Of a stretch of 7,426 nucleotides of DNA, positions 1-6,697 are shown piece after piece; the first letter of the stretch is position 1; each line of letters begins with the position of its first letter. The translations under genes were made by a program, and so were the position numbers. The stretch spans positions 1 through 7,426 of the forward strand of contig JAHFAA010000181.1 in the NCBI GenBank assembly GCA_023250775.1. Reading direction: 5' to 3'. The DNA comes from Bdellovibrionales bacterium. Lineage in GTDB: Bacteria > Bdellovibrionota > Bacteriovoracia > Bacteriovoracales > Bacteriovoracaceae. Under the pieces are notes generated by a model. That model had not been told where the DNA came from, ran no database searches, and worked only from the letters and a program-made list of their open reading frames with translations.

Positions 1-961
1 CCTCGATATAATTTTCTTTCAACCGCGGACGGCTTTGGAAAAGACGAACTTTGGCATCTGTGTAGACGGCAAGATTCAAAGCACTAACAGGGAGATTGGC
101 ATATTCTGTCGTCATTTTCTCTAAATCAGTTTTAGGTGTTTCGTCGATCATCGTTCCATTTTCAACCGACATAGGAGGACGTAAATTAGCACGCGTTGTA
201 ATTAAGGCGGTATTATTGAAAATATCTTCACCGCTGCGCTGAGAATGACCCGTGCTGGTCAAATGTCTAAAGTAGTTTACGTCACGATCGAACATTTCCA
301 TGGCATCTTTAACCGCCGTGCCTTTGAAACCGATGTCCATATCAGTCCACAAAGAAATAGATGTTTTAGAAATGCGGAAATATTCATTGGCGATATTGAG
401 TCCGCCCATAATGGCGACGCCATTTTCATCTTCACCATCGACCACCATAACTTTTTCGTGATAGCGATGGAAAAGTCCGCCAGGTGCGCTACCAAATATC
501 TCGTGCAAAATAAAAGTAACGGGTTCTTCATAAGAAGCGATTTCGATTCCATAGCTCATTAAGTCTCTGAAAAAATCCCACACTCCAAAGCCAAAGCTTG
601 CCAACATATCGACTAAAATAGTCACCTGCACACCTTCATCATGCTTCTGCTTTAAAAGTTTTGCGATATAACGTCCGGCCTCATCATTTTTATAAATCAA
701 ATACTGCATGCGAATCGAGTGTTTGGCCTCGCGGATCATCTTTACTCGATAAGCAAAAGCATCAACCCCACGCTTTAAGGTGAAAATCTGGTTCTCGCCT
801 TCACGATGGACACCAAAGAGACCTTTGCATCCGACTTCCAGCATAGGACTGCAGTTGTAATTGGTATTGTTATCAAAAGTTGAGTACTTATCAGCACTTA
901 GCGCCTGAAATGAGACGAGTAGAGAAATAATAAAGATGAAAAAGAAATTATGCCTACACAT
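1..961 (-). CDS. Exported phospholipase D / cardiolipin synthase-family protein, 3' end cut off by window edge
   Basis: Reading the minus strand from ATG at 961 gives an open frame to position 1 (320 residues, no stop), so the C-terminus is missing. Residues 1-23 are a signal peptide: R3/H4, a hydrophobic core (FFFIFIISLLVSF) and a probable cut after ALSA. Residues 63-145 match the N-terminal part of a PLD domain (KHSIRMQYLIYKNDEAGRYI, then GVQVTILVD). The HKD motif is complete: H168-E-K170-x4-D175, then G186-G187-L-N189. A following W..D.D stretch (about 204-208) is also usual for this family. PLD enzymes normally have two HKD halves; the second would lie beyond the window. Family members hydrolyse phosphodiesters or transfer phosphatidyl groups, as in cardiolipin synthesis. 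The signal peptide suggests an enzyme in the periplasm or outside the cell rather than a housekeeping inner-membrane Cls with N-terminal membrane helices. The substrate is unknown. A GGAGG six bases upstream supports this start. Confidence 0.9.
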   Translation of the reverse strand, partial: MCRHNFFFIFIISLLVSFQALSADKYSTFDNNTNYNCSPMLEVGCKGLFGVHREGENQIFTLKRGVDAFAYRVKMIREAKHSIRMQYLIYKNDEAGRYIAKLLKQKHDEGVQVTILVDMLASFGFGVWDFFRDLMSYGIEIASYEEPVTFILHEIFGSAPGGLFHRYHEKVMVVDGEDENGVAIMGGLNIANEYFRISKTSISLWTDMDIGFKGTAVKDAMEMFDRDVNYFRHLTSTGHSQRSGEDIFNNTALITTRANLRPPMSVENGTMIDETPKTDLEKMTTEYANLPVSALNLAVYTDAKVRLFQSRPRLKENYIE

Positions 962-967
962 ACAAGG

Positions 968-972
968 CCTCC
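968..972 (-). promoter_or_regulatory. Ribosome binding site of the PLD-family gene
   Basis: GGAGG on the minus strand, six bases before the ATG at 961. It fixes the start and so brings the signal peptide into the protein. A competing minus-strand frame through 898-1083 has no family features. Confidence 0.8.
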
Positions 973-1085
973 AAAAGTCCCCACATTCCATGACGCCTTG
1001 CAATATATCATAGGTTTTACCGGCTTACGGCCGATCTTGAACTTTTTACACGATTCCTCCGATGGTGCCCTTGGGGGAGGCAATT

Positions 1086-1125
1086 AAGTATGGATATTTA
1101 TTATTTGGCGGCTTCTGCCATACTT
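1086..1125. repeat. Inverted repeat (8-bp arms) upstream of the Cys-rich protein gene
   Basis: AAGTATGG at 1086-1093 is the exact reverse complement of CCATACTT at 1118-1125, with 24 bases between. The spacer contains the -10-like TATTAT (1099-1104). The right arm ends 20 bases before the start codon and ten before the Shine-Dalgarno site. It could be a dimeric operator, or a hairpin in the mRNA leader if transcription starts upstream of 1086. The repeat is seen directly; the role is inference. Confidence 0.45.
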
Positions 1126-1134
1126 ATGGATAGT

Positions 1135-1141
1135 GGAGGGG
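1135..1141 (+). promoter_or_regulatory. Ribosome binding site of the Cys-rich protein gene
   Basis: GGAGGGG, four bases before ATG at 1146. It is a strong purine-rich site and supports that start, which gives an N-terminal hydrophobic segment. Confidence 0.75.
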
Positions 1142-1145
1142 ATCT

Positions 1146-2597
1146 ATGAGGCAACGGTGTTTGAGTCTGTGGCAGGTGGTTCTTATTTGCGTATTGGCCC
1201 TTGTGTCCATGGGGGTCAATGAATGTTCCCAGCAGGCGAACGTGACGATGCGCCATATTGGCAATTTCTTCGCCTATCCTTTTAATGCTCTGGCAGATCT
1301 GGCCAACGGCACCAATGAAAGCTCTATCGAAGAGCGGTACCAGGCCTATGTCAGCGCTGCTCAAGGCAGAGTGGCCACCCAAAATCTCATTCCCATTCCC
1401 ATCGACGGATCTGGCTCAGGTTCCCACTGTGAGGGCGGTGTACCAGGTACTGATGCCACCACACCTCTCGTAAACTTGAATTCTCAAGTGATTGCTCAAA
1501 GCTGCGCCTGCTTCCCATGGGATATGCCGGTTGCAAGCTGTGAGTCAGGTCGACCATGCTGTAACGTCAACATCTGCCCACGGGAAGTTCAATGTCCCAA
1601 AATGTGCCCTGAGGACATTGGAATGTTGAGAAACAATAAGCTCAAGGCCCCACCGGTTGCGGCAGACGGCAATTACTTTTCTTTCTTAAATTCGGCATTC
1701 GATGTTTTCCCCAATGCCGTCAGACCACTGCCACGGGATTCTGTGGCAAATTCTATCCCTTCTCCGGGATACAACTTAGGGATGATTTCCGCTCGAAGAA
1801 AATTTAACGAACTGGCCTCCTTCAATACCGGACCTTTGCCGAATTTCCACGGCGATGAGGCCGAAAAGAAACGTTACTATCGTGAAAAAATTGACAAGAT
1901 TTTTAATAACCAAACGGCCGCTATTCCCGGCTATCATAACTTGGCCGAGTTCTCCGCCGATCCGCTTGTGCAACATTATTTGAAACAAAAAATTGCTGCG
2001 GAATGGGAAGATCGAGCGGTTGGAAATGATCCTTTCTCTGAAGAAAAAGTCGATCCTAAAAAAGTTATGACCGCTGAGAGCGCTCAGAGTATGTTGAGTG
2101 ATGTGAAAAAAGGCATCACCGAGATGGGCTCGGCCACCATGACCTTTGGAATCAAGACCACCAGCAATGACCCGGTTTCACCCCAGGCGCTGGAGGCCTA
2201 CAACACTTTCAAAGACGCTAACAATAATGATGTCATCTGTGTGCATGATCCTAACTTGCCAGCGTACCCTGTAAATCTTGGCCCATCGGCCGGAACAGCT
2301 CCTAGTCTGCATTTTCCTTTTGCCGATCCTCCCAAGGCCTGCTTTCCAAGTGTGGTTGTGAAGCCTAACGGTGAAACAACCTATTTGGCAAAAGTTCGCA
2401 ATTACTTTGATCCACCAAGGGCGATGCGCGATGAAGATGGCGTTGAAACCACTGTTCGCTACGAAGACTCAATGCTTGATCGACCACTCTACGATGTTCG
2501 CCATTTTAAACAGGCCGATCATCGCGAGGCGGTCTTGAGTATTCCACGACTTGCTCATGATTGTTTAAAAGATAGAGGTTGTATCGATGAACACTAA
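1146..2597 (+). CDS. Exported cysteine-rich protein of unknown family (483 aa)
   Basis: I do not recognise this family. Residues 1-24 form a signal peptide or signal anchor (two Arg, then WQVVLICVLALVSMG). C27 follows it, but the preceding VNE does not make a standard lipobox, so a lipoprotein is unlikely though not excluded. Residues 95-154 hold nine cysteines (95, 120, 122, 132, 138, 139, 144, 150, 154), including CAC, CC and three Cys-Pro pairs near 144-154. Four more lie at 365, 399, 473 and 479. With C27 this makes 14 outside the hydrophobic segment, an even number that would suit disulfides in an oxidising compartment. The cluster follows a Gly/Ser linker (88-93). The remainder is soluble, rich in Pro, Asn and charged residues, with a helical stretch near 237-290. 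No catalytic motif is visible. The stop overlaps the next gene by 11 bases, so the two products are probably made together. A structural or surface role in the envelope is a guess. Confidence 0.85.
   Translation: MRQRCLSLWQVVLICVLALVSMGVNECSQQANVTMRHIGNFFAYPFNALADLANGTNESSIEERYQAYVSAAQGRVATQNLIPIPIDGSGSGSHCEGGVPGTDATTPLVNLNSQVIAQSCACFPWDMPVASCESGRPCCNVNICPREVQCPKMCPEDIGMLRNNKLKAPPVAADGNYFSFLNSAFDVFPNAVRPLPRDSVANSIPSPGYNLGMISARRKFNELASFNTGPLPNFHGDEAEKKRYYREKIDKIFNNQTAAIPGYHNLAEFSADPLVQHYLKQKIAAEWEDRAVGNDPFSEEKVDPKKVMTAESAQSMLSDVKKGITEMGSATMTFGIKTTSNDPVSPQALEAYNTFKDANNNDVICVHDPNLPAYPVNLGPSAGTAPSLHFPFADPPKACFPSVVVKPNGETTYLAKVRNYFDPPRAMRDEDGVETTVRYEDSMLDRPLYDVRHFKQADHREAVLSIPRLAHDCLKDRGCIDEH
2574..2578 (+). 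promoter_or_regulatory. Ribosome binding site of the TPR-like gene, inside the upstream coding region
   Basis: AGAGG lies eight bases before ATG at 2587, within the last codons of the Cys-rich protein gene. With the 11-base overlap of the two frames this suggests translational coupling. Confidence 0.6.
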
Positions 2598-3435
2598 AAT
2601 TTTTATTTTTCTATCTGCTTTTCTTTTTGGGTCTCTCGCTCACAGCGCTATGACTGACGAGGAAACCCAATGGGCCAAAGATAATTTTCCCAAATATGAA
2701 ACAGAATTTTTGGCCAAGGTCAAAGCATCAGAAAAACGTAAGCACTACTATCTTTATATGTTGGCAGGAAAAAGTCTTTACGCTCATCAGGCCTACGAAT
2801 ACGCCGAACAGTATTTTCTACGTGCGCTCGAGGCCCCCATCAATGAGAAGACGGAAAACAAAGCTCGCATTCACATGTATTTGCTGATGATTTCGTATAA
2901 AGAAAAAGATCAAAGCAAAAATAATAAGTACCTCAAATCGGCACGGGCCTACTACAAGACCCACCCTGACCTGATGGATACTGATGTAAAAAACATTTTA
3001 AGTTTCTACGAATTTTGGGCCACGGCAAAACAATCAGAAACTATGCCTTTACCAGAGGGGCCGGCCACTGGTCTAACTTTGAAGGCCCAGGATCACAATT
3101 TGCAGGCCCTCTTTCAGCGCGGCGAATATGCCAAGGCCTTGCAGATGATGGACAAAAATAAGGTCCAGCGCAGCGATACCCTTGATGCCATGGTTGAATA
3201 TGATTTACTGCAACTGCTGGTCAATGGCCGCAAGGGAGTCAGTGACCTTCTGTGTGCTCCCACTTTAGCAAAATACCCACAAAGCTATGATTACGGCATT
3301 ATCACCTGTGATCTGCTTCAGGGTTATTTAAAAGATGGCACCATCGCCAAAGACAAGCTGGCTAAATTGGAAAAATATTTTACCGAGTTTGACGGCGAAA
3401 TGAGTTTCATCGTCAAGGCCATTGGAAAACTCTAG
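2587..3435 (+). CDS. Exported TPR-like helical-repeat protein (282 aa), unknown function
   Basis: Residues 1-21 are a clear signal peptide: K4, a hydrophobic run (IFIFLSAFLFGSLA) and AHSA as the likely peptidase site, so the protein acts in the periplasm or at the surface. The mature part looks almost all helical. Tetratricopeptide-like helix pairs can be seen at about 53-84 (aromatic-rich, then AEQYFLRALEAP), 93-126 and 168-190 (LQALFQRGEYAKALQMM). The match to the TPR consensus is loose. Two cysteines remain in the mature protein (C223, C241), possibly a disulfide. TPR folds usually hold partner proteins and no catalytic residues are visible, so a scaffold or assembly role with the overlapping Cys-rich protein is reasonable inference. 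It starts 11 bases before the upstream stop, and its TAG shares a CTAG with the stop of the converging dehydrogenase gene. Confidence 0.85.
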   Translation: MNTKIFIFLSAFLFGSLAHSAMTDEETQWAKDNFPKYETEFLAKVKASEKRKHYYLYMLAGKSLYAHQAYEYAEQYFLRALEAPINEKTENKARIHMYLLMISYKEKDQSKNNKYLKSARAYYKTHPDLMDTDVKNILSFYEFWATAKQSETMPLPEGPATGLTLKAQDHNLQALFQRGEYAKALQMMDKNKVQRSDTLDAMVEYDLLQLLVNGRKGVSDLLCAPTLAKYPQSYDYGIITCDLLQGYLKDGTIAKDKLAKLEKYFTEFDGEMSFIVKAIGKL

Positions 3436-5624
3436 TATTTCAAAAGAGTCAGCGCTCCATTATAGACGTCTTCAATCTGAGGAAGCACAAAATCCTCAGA
3501 GGATGGACAATAAGGGATGTGAGAATCCTTGGCGGTCACTCTCATAACCGGCGCATCCAGAAGCTCAAAACATTCCTCTGTAATTCGCGCCGCGATTTCG
3601 GCGCCAAAACCAGAAGTTTTTGTGGCCTCGTGAGCGATGAGAACACGACTGGTTTTTGCCAAGGAAGTTTTGATCGCCTCCATGTCAAAAGGCGCCAAGG
3701 TGCGAAGATCAAGGATTTCCACCTCATGCCCTTCTGCTTGTAATTTCTTTGCGGCCTCTAACGACCGATTGACTAAGGCCCCCCAAGTCACAATGGTGGC
3801 ATGCTTTCCTTCTCGCACAAGCTTGGCCTTGCCAAAAGGAATCATGAAATCATTGCCGGGATCGGCGGTGCGATTGTATCCCTGGTAATAGAGATGCTTG
3901 TGTTCCAAAAACATCACGGGATCATCGCCACGAATGGCGGTTCGAAGCAATCCGGCGGCATCCAGCGCGTTGGAAGGATAGGCCACTTTAATTCCAGGAA
4001 TGTGAGTGAAAATCGACTCTCCACTTTGTGAATGATACATGGCCCCGCCACGCAAATATCCACCAATGGGCACACGCACCACCATGGGGCAGGAAAAATC
4101 ACCACCTGAACGATAGCGCATCGTCGACATTTCGTTTTTGAGTTGCATAAAGGCCGGCCAGATGTAATCGAAAAATTGAATCTCAACCACTGGTTTCAGC
4201 CCTCGCACGGCCATGCCAATCGCTCGTCCAATGATGTTCGCCTCAGCAAGCGGCGAATTAAAAACTTGGCCCGGAAGACCAGCACGTTGAAGGCCAGAAG
4301 TAACTTTGAAAACTCCGCCTTTGCCTTTTAAGCTGGCATCCTGCAATTTTTCTAATTGACCAAAATCGGCAACGTCTTCGCCAAAGATGCGAATAAAATT
4401 ATCCCTCTCAACTTCTGCCTTGAGCACACGATTGATCATCCCGGCCATGGGGATATCATTCTTGCCGGAAAAAGCTGGAAGGGTATCAAATTTAGAGCTG
4501 GTCATATCAACCGTCTCTGAGGTGAGATGCCGAAGGGAGTCTTTGGGATCAGGCCAGGGTGTTTCCAGTGCCTTAGTCATCGCCGCTCGCACTTCCTTGG
4601 CGACCTCATCAAACATTTTATCGATTTCAGCTTGAGTCATGATGGCTGCTTCAATCAACGTCTTCGGGTATGAGTTGATTACGTCGTCAATTTTTTCTTT
4701 TTCCAGCTCGGCCGTATTTCGATACATGATCTGATCATCGGACAGGGAATGTGAATATGGACGCGTGACATGGGCATGAACGAGAACTGGGCCCTTCTTA
4801 CTACGAATATACTGGGTGGCCTCTTTTAAAACGGCATAACTCAAAATGGGGCAATTACCATCAACCTCAAAAACTTTGAGGCCTGGAAAATTTTCCAGTG
4901 TCTTTGAGATCGATCCAACAGGAGTTTGGGTCATGACGGGAACAGAAATAGCATAGCCATTGTCTTCCACCATAAAGAGTACGGGCAAGCGGTTTACGCT
5001 GGCGGTTGTCACGCTTTCCCAAAATTCACCCTCTGAGGTTGCTCCTTCCCCACAGGAAACGTAGATAATTTCATCCTCGTTAAAAGGACGATTTTTTGGA
5101 TTAAGTCCCATTTTTTTTAATTGGGAAAAATATTCGCCGGCCTCGGCCACGCCACAAGCGTGCAGGAACTGAGTCCCTGTGCATGACGTTTTGCTGATGA
5201 TATTGAGCTTTTTATTACCCCAGTGAGAGGGCATCTGCCGTCCATGGGAAGCAGTATCACCAACGTTCCCATTGGCCTGACAGAGCATTTCATAGGGTGT
5301 CACCCCAAGGCCTAGGCACAGAGCACGGTCGCGATAATAAGCGACAAAGTAGTCATAGGATGGTTTCAAGAGTGATGCCGCAGCTACAAGCACACCTTCA
5401 TGCCCGGCACCGGCAATTTGGAAAAATGCTTTGTTTTGCTTTTTCATGCTTATCTCGGCGTCATCGACACGACGAGACGTCACAATAGTACGAAGAAACT
5501 CACGCATCATGGTCTTGGTGAGACCAGAGCTTCGAGCTATTTCCATTTTCTCTTGAATACTATTTTTAAGACTATACGGCATTACGTTTCTAGCACTACC
5601 TTGGACGGCGTCCTTTAACTGCAT
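3432..5624 (-). CDS. Fused E1 alpha-beta subunit of a 2-oxoacid dehydrogenase (branched-chain type likely)
   Basis: This is the thiamine diphosphate-dependent E1 of a 2-oxoacid dehydrogenase complex, which decarboxylates the 2-oxoacid and passes the acyl group to lipoyl-E2 in the cytoplasm. Residues about 35-320 are the alpha chain: GAGHEG (72-77), YYRDR (96-100), the TPP/metal motif from G192-E-G194 to D221-N222, and the active-site loop YSHSLSDD (290-297, H292). Residues 321-390 are a linker. Residues 391-730 are the beta chain: GEDVADFG (415-422), SPLAEANIIG with E461 at the position that activates TPP, RYRSGG (503-508), MYHSQSGES (529-537), and a transketolase C-terminal domain (DLRTLAPFD, then SGFGAEIAARI). 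Both halves look complete, so the protein should be active as a fusion. The Ser-Asp-Asp in the loop favours branched-chain 2-oxoacids over pyruvate, but sequence alone cannot settle it. No E2 or E3 gene is nearby. The start at 5624 is chosen for its strong Shine-Dalgarno site; M15 and M27 are possible later starts with poorer sites. Confidence 0.93.
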   Translation of the reverse strand: MQLKDAVQGSARNVMPYSLKNSIQEKMEIARSSGLTKTMMREFLRTIVTSRRVDDAEISMKKQNKAFFQIAGAGHEGVLVAAASLLKPSYDYFVAYYRDRALCLGLGVTPYEMLCQANGNVGDTASHGRQMPSHWGNKKLNIISKTSCTGTQFLHACGVAEAGEYFSQLKKMGLNPKNRPFNEDEIIYVSCGEGATSEGEFWESVTTASVNRLPVLFMVEDNGYAISVPVMTQTPVGSISKTLENFPGLKVFEVDGNCPILSYAVLKEATQYIRSKKGPVLVHAHVTRPYSHSLSDDQIMYRNTAELEKEKIDDVINSYPKTLIEAAIMTQAEIDKMFDEVAKEVRAAMTKALETPWPDPKDSLRHLTSETVDMTSSKFDTLPAFSGKNDIPMAGMINRVLKAEVERDNFIRIFGEDVADFGQLEKLQDASLKGKGGVFKVTSGLQRAGLPGQVFNSPLAEANIIGRAIGMAVRGLKPVVEIQFFDYIWPAFMQLKNEMSTMRYRSGGDFSCPMVVRVPIGGYLRGGAMYHSQSGESIFTHIPGIKVAYPSNALDAAGLLRTAIRGDDPVMFLEHKHLYYQGYNRTADPGNDFMIPFGKAKLVREGKHATIVTWGALVNRSLEAAKKLQAEGHEVEILDLRTLAPFDMEAIKTSLAKTSRVLIAHEATKTSGFGAEIAARITEECFELLDAPVMRVTAKDSHIPYCPSSEDFVLPQIEDVYNGALTLLKY

Positions 5625-5627
5625 AGC

Positions 5628-5635
5628 TCACCTCT
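5628..5635 (-). promoter_or_regulatory. Ribosome binding site of the fused E1 gene
   Basis: AGAGGTGA on the minus strand has a seven-base match to the anti-SD core (GAGGTGA), with GAGG six bases before ATG at 5624. It decides the start in favour of the longer 730-residue protein. Confidence 0.75.
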
Positions 5636-5642
5636 TGAAATG

Positions 5643-5671
5643 AATGTAACGCATCCATTTCTTGAAGCCAA
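5643..5671 (-). promoter_or_regulatory. Possible sigma-70-type promoter in front of the E1 gene
   Basis: On the minus strand TTGGCT (5671-5666) and TACATT (5648-5643) are separated by 17 bases, each matching the -35 and -10 consensus at four of six positions. It would give the dehydrogenase its own transcription in addition to read-through from the TerC gene. The leader would be only about 12 bases, just enough for the Shine-Dalgarno site. The match is weak and could be chance. Confidence 0.3.
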
Positions 5672-5681
5672 GGACGCAAAG

Positions 5682-6683
5682 CTAGACAGCCTCTTGTTGA
5701 GGAAAAATAAAGGATAGGGTAACCGATATAAGGATGACGCCGGCAATGATTCCCAGCGAAACGCCAATAGGGAAATGACCCTCAAATTTTTCATTGAGCC
5801 AAGCCATTTTAACACCCACAAAGATGAGTACAAATGCCAAACCATATTTTAAAAAATGAAATTTATCCATAATCCTCGCTAACATAAAATACATCGAGCG
5901 TAGTCCGAGAATGGCACAAGCATTTGAGGTAAAAACAATCAGCGGTTCTTTGGTTAAGGCAAAAATGGCGGGTACGGAATCCACCGCAAACACCACATCA
6001 GTTATTTCCAGAAAAATCAAACATACGAAGAGTGGCGTGGCCATCAGAATGCCGTTCTCGCGAGTGAAAAAATTCTGTCCATCAAGCGTATGTGAAACCG
6101 GCAGAAATTTTTTGATGAGTCTGATAATTGGATTTTTTTCTGGCTCAATCGGCTTCTCGGGCGCGAAAAACATTTTAAATCCCGTAAAAATCAAGAAAGC
6201 TCCAAAGAAAATGATCACTGCCTGATATGACATGAGCATCGCCCCAAGGGTGATGAAACTGCCGCGACATAAGATGGCGCCCAGAAATCCGAAGAATAAA
6301 ACTCGATGTTGCATTTTTTGCGGAATACCGAAAAATTTGAAAACCACGACAAAGACAAAGAGATTATCCACAGACAAAGCTTGCTCGGTTACATAACCAC
6401 TGAGAAATTCCAAGGCCATCTGACCTGATAATTTTTGCGCGTCAGCCCCAGCAGGCAAATGAGGACTTTGCGGCAATACGTGGAGACAATAGAGATAAAG
6501 GCCATAGTTAAAGAGCAAAGCAAGGGAAACCCAAATGCAGGTCCAAACCATGGCCTCTTTAAAGGATACTTCGTGGGCCTTCTTGTGAAAAATTCCCAAA
6601 TCCAAGAGTAGAACCACAAAAATAAAACATAAAAAGAGCAGGTAAAACCACCAATATTCAGAAAATGGGAAAAGCGTGGCCAT
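5682..6683 (-). CDS. TerC/Alx-family integral membrane protein (333 aa)
   Basis: This is an inner-membrane protein with about nine hydrophobic segments (roughly 11-31, 43-69, 104-119, 127-148, 152-171, 212-227, 245-268, 279-296, 306-327), the layout and length of TerC/Alx proteins. The family signatures are present: LLDLGIFHKK in the first helix (D28), TEQALSVDNLFVF (E100, D106, N107) and LEITDVVFAVDSVPAIFALT (E226, D229, D235), followed by SNACAILGLRSMYFML. Acidic residues in these membrane motifs are thought to bind metal. Characterised relatives include Mn2+ exporters (E. coli Alx) and TerC of tellurite-resistance clusters. Manganese or other divalent-metal efflux is the best guess here. 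No ter genes are nearby, so a tellurite role has no contextual support. It begins 11 bases after the outer-membrane protein gene stops, so the two are almost certainly co-transcribed. A Mn2+ riboswitch of the yybP-ykoY type cannot fit in that gap. Confidence 0.93.
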   Translation of the reverse strand: MATLFPFSEYWWFYLLFLCFIFVVLLLDLGIFHKKAHEVSFKEAMVWTCIWVSLALLFNYGLYLYCLHVLPQSPHLPAGADAQKLSGQMALEFLSGYVTEQALSVDNLFVFVVVFKFFGIPQKMQHRVLFFGFLGAILCRGSFITLGAMLMSYQAVIIFFGAFLIFTGFKMFFAPEKPIEPEKNPIIRLIKKFLPVSHTLDGQNFFTRENGILMATPLFVCLIFLEITDVVFAVDSVPAIFALTKEPLIVFTSNACAILGLRSMYFMLARIMDKFHFLKYGLAFVLIFVGVKMAWLNEKFEGHFPIGVSLGIIAGVILISVTLSFIFPQQEAV

Positions 6684-6689
6684 TGTTAA

Positions 6690-6697
6690 TTTCCTTA
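6690..6697 (-). promoter_or_regulatory. Ribosome binding site of the TerC gene, overlapping the upstream stop codon
   Basis: On the minus strand TAAGGAAA (6697-6690) contains both the TAA stop of the outer-membrane protein gene (6697-6695) and the AAGGA Shine-Dalgarno core for ATG at 6683. A ribosome terminating upstream would sit on this site, which suggests coupled or re-initiated translation. Confidence 0.7.

Larger units (their letters stand above)
962..1145. promoter_or_regulatory. Divergent intergenic region between the PLD gene and the Cys-rich/TPR-like pair
   Basis: This 184-bp gap separates two genes pointing away from each other, so it must hold leftward and rightward start signals unless transcripts come from further away. 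Leftward, TATGAT at 1012-1007 (minus strand) is a good -10 match but has no clear -35 at 16-18 bases. Rightward, TATTAT at 1099-1104 is a 5/6 -10 match, also without a good -35. It lies inside an 8-bp inverted repeat listed separately. No tRNA, riboswitch core or convincing small gene is visible. The promoters are inferred from position and weak motifs only. Confidence 0.4.

Noticed and set aside
245..562. Plus-strand open frame of 105 residues
   Set aside because: It lies wholly antisense to the PLD-family gene, which has a signal peptide, RBS and HKD motif in this stretch. The peptide shows no recognisable features.
898..1083. Minus-strand open frame of 61 residues covering the intergenic region and the PLD start
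   Set aside because: It runs in another frame over the PLD signal peptide and has no visible ribosome binding site or domain; its hydrophobic tail comes from the overlapping signal-peptide sequence.
962..1145. Structured RNA or c-di-GMP-type riboswitch in the divergent gap
   Set aside because: I looked for conserved core motifs on both strands and found none; only short hairpins are present.
1146..1235. Lipoprotein signal at C27 of the Cys-rich protein
   Set aside because: The residues before C27 are Val-Asn-Glu, which do not fit the small-residue lipobox (Leu-Ala/Ser-Gly/Ala-Cys).
1101..1382. Minus-strand frame opposite the start of the Cys-rich gene
   Set aside because: Shadow of the real gene: low-complexity, with no homology-like features. 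The plus-strand frame has a strong RBS and export signal.
3519..5618. Several plus-strand and alternative-frame open frames inside the dehydrogenase gene
   Set aside because: All overlap a 730-residue protein with intact family motifs from end to end, so they are chance frames.
5682..6683. Tellurite-resistance assignment for the TerC-family gene
   Set aside because: No terA, terB, terD, terE or terZ genes are present nearby; the family name alone does not support that role.
6684..6694. Manganese (yybP-ykoY) riboswitch before the TerC/Alx gene
   Set aside because: Only 11 bases separate it from the upstream coding region. If one exists it would have to precede the whole operon, outside the window.
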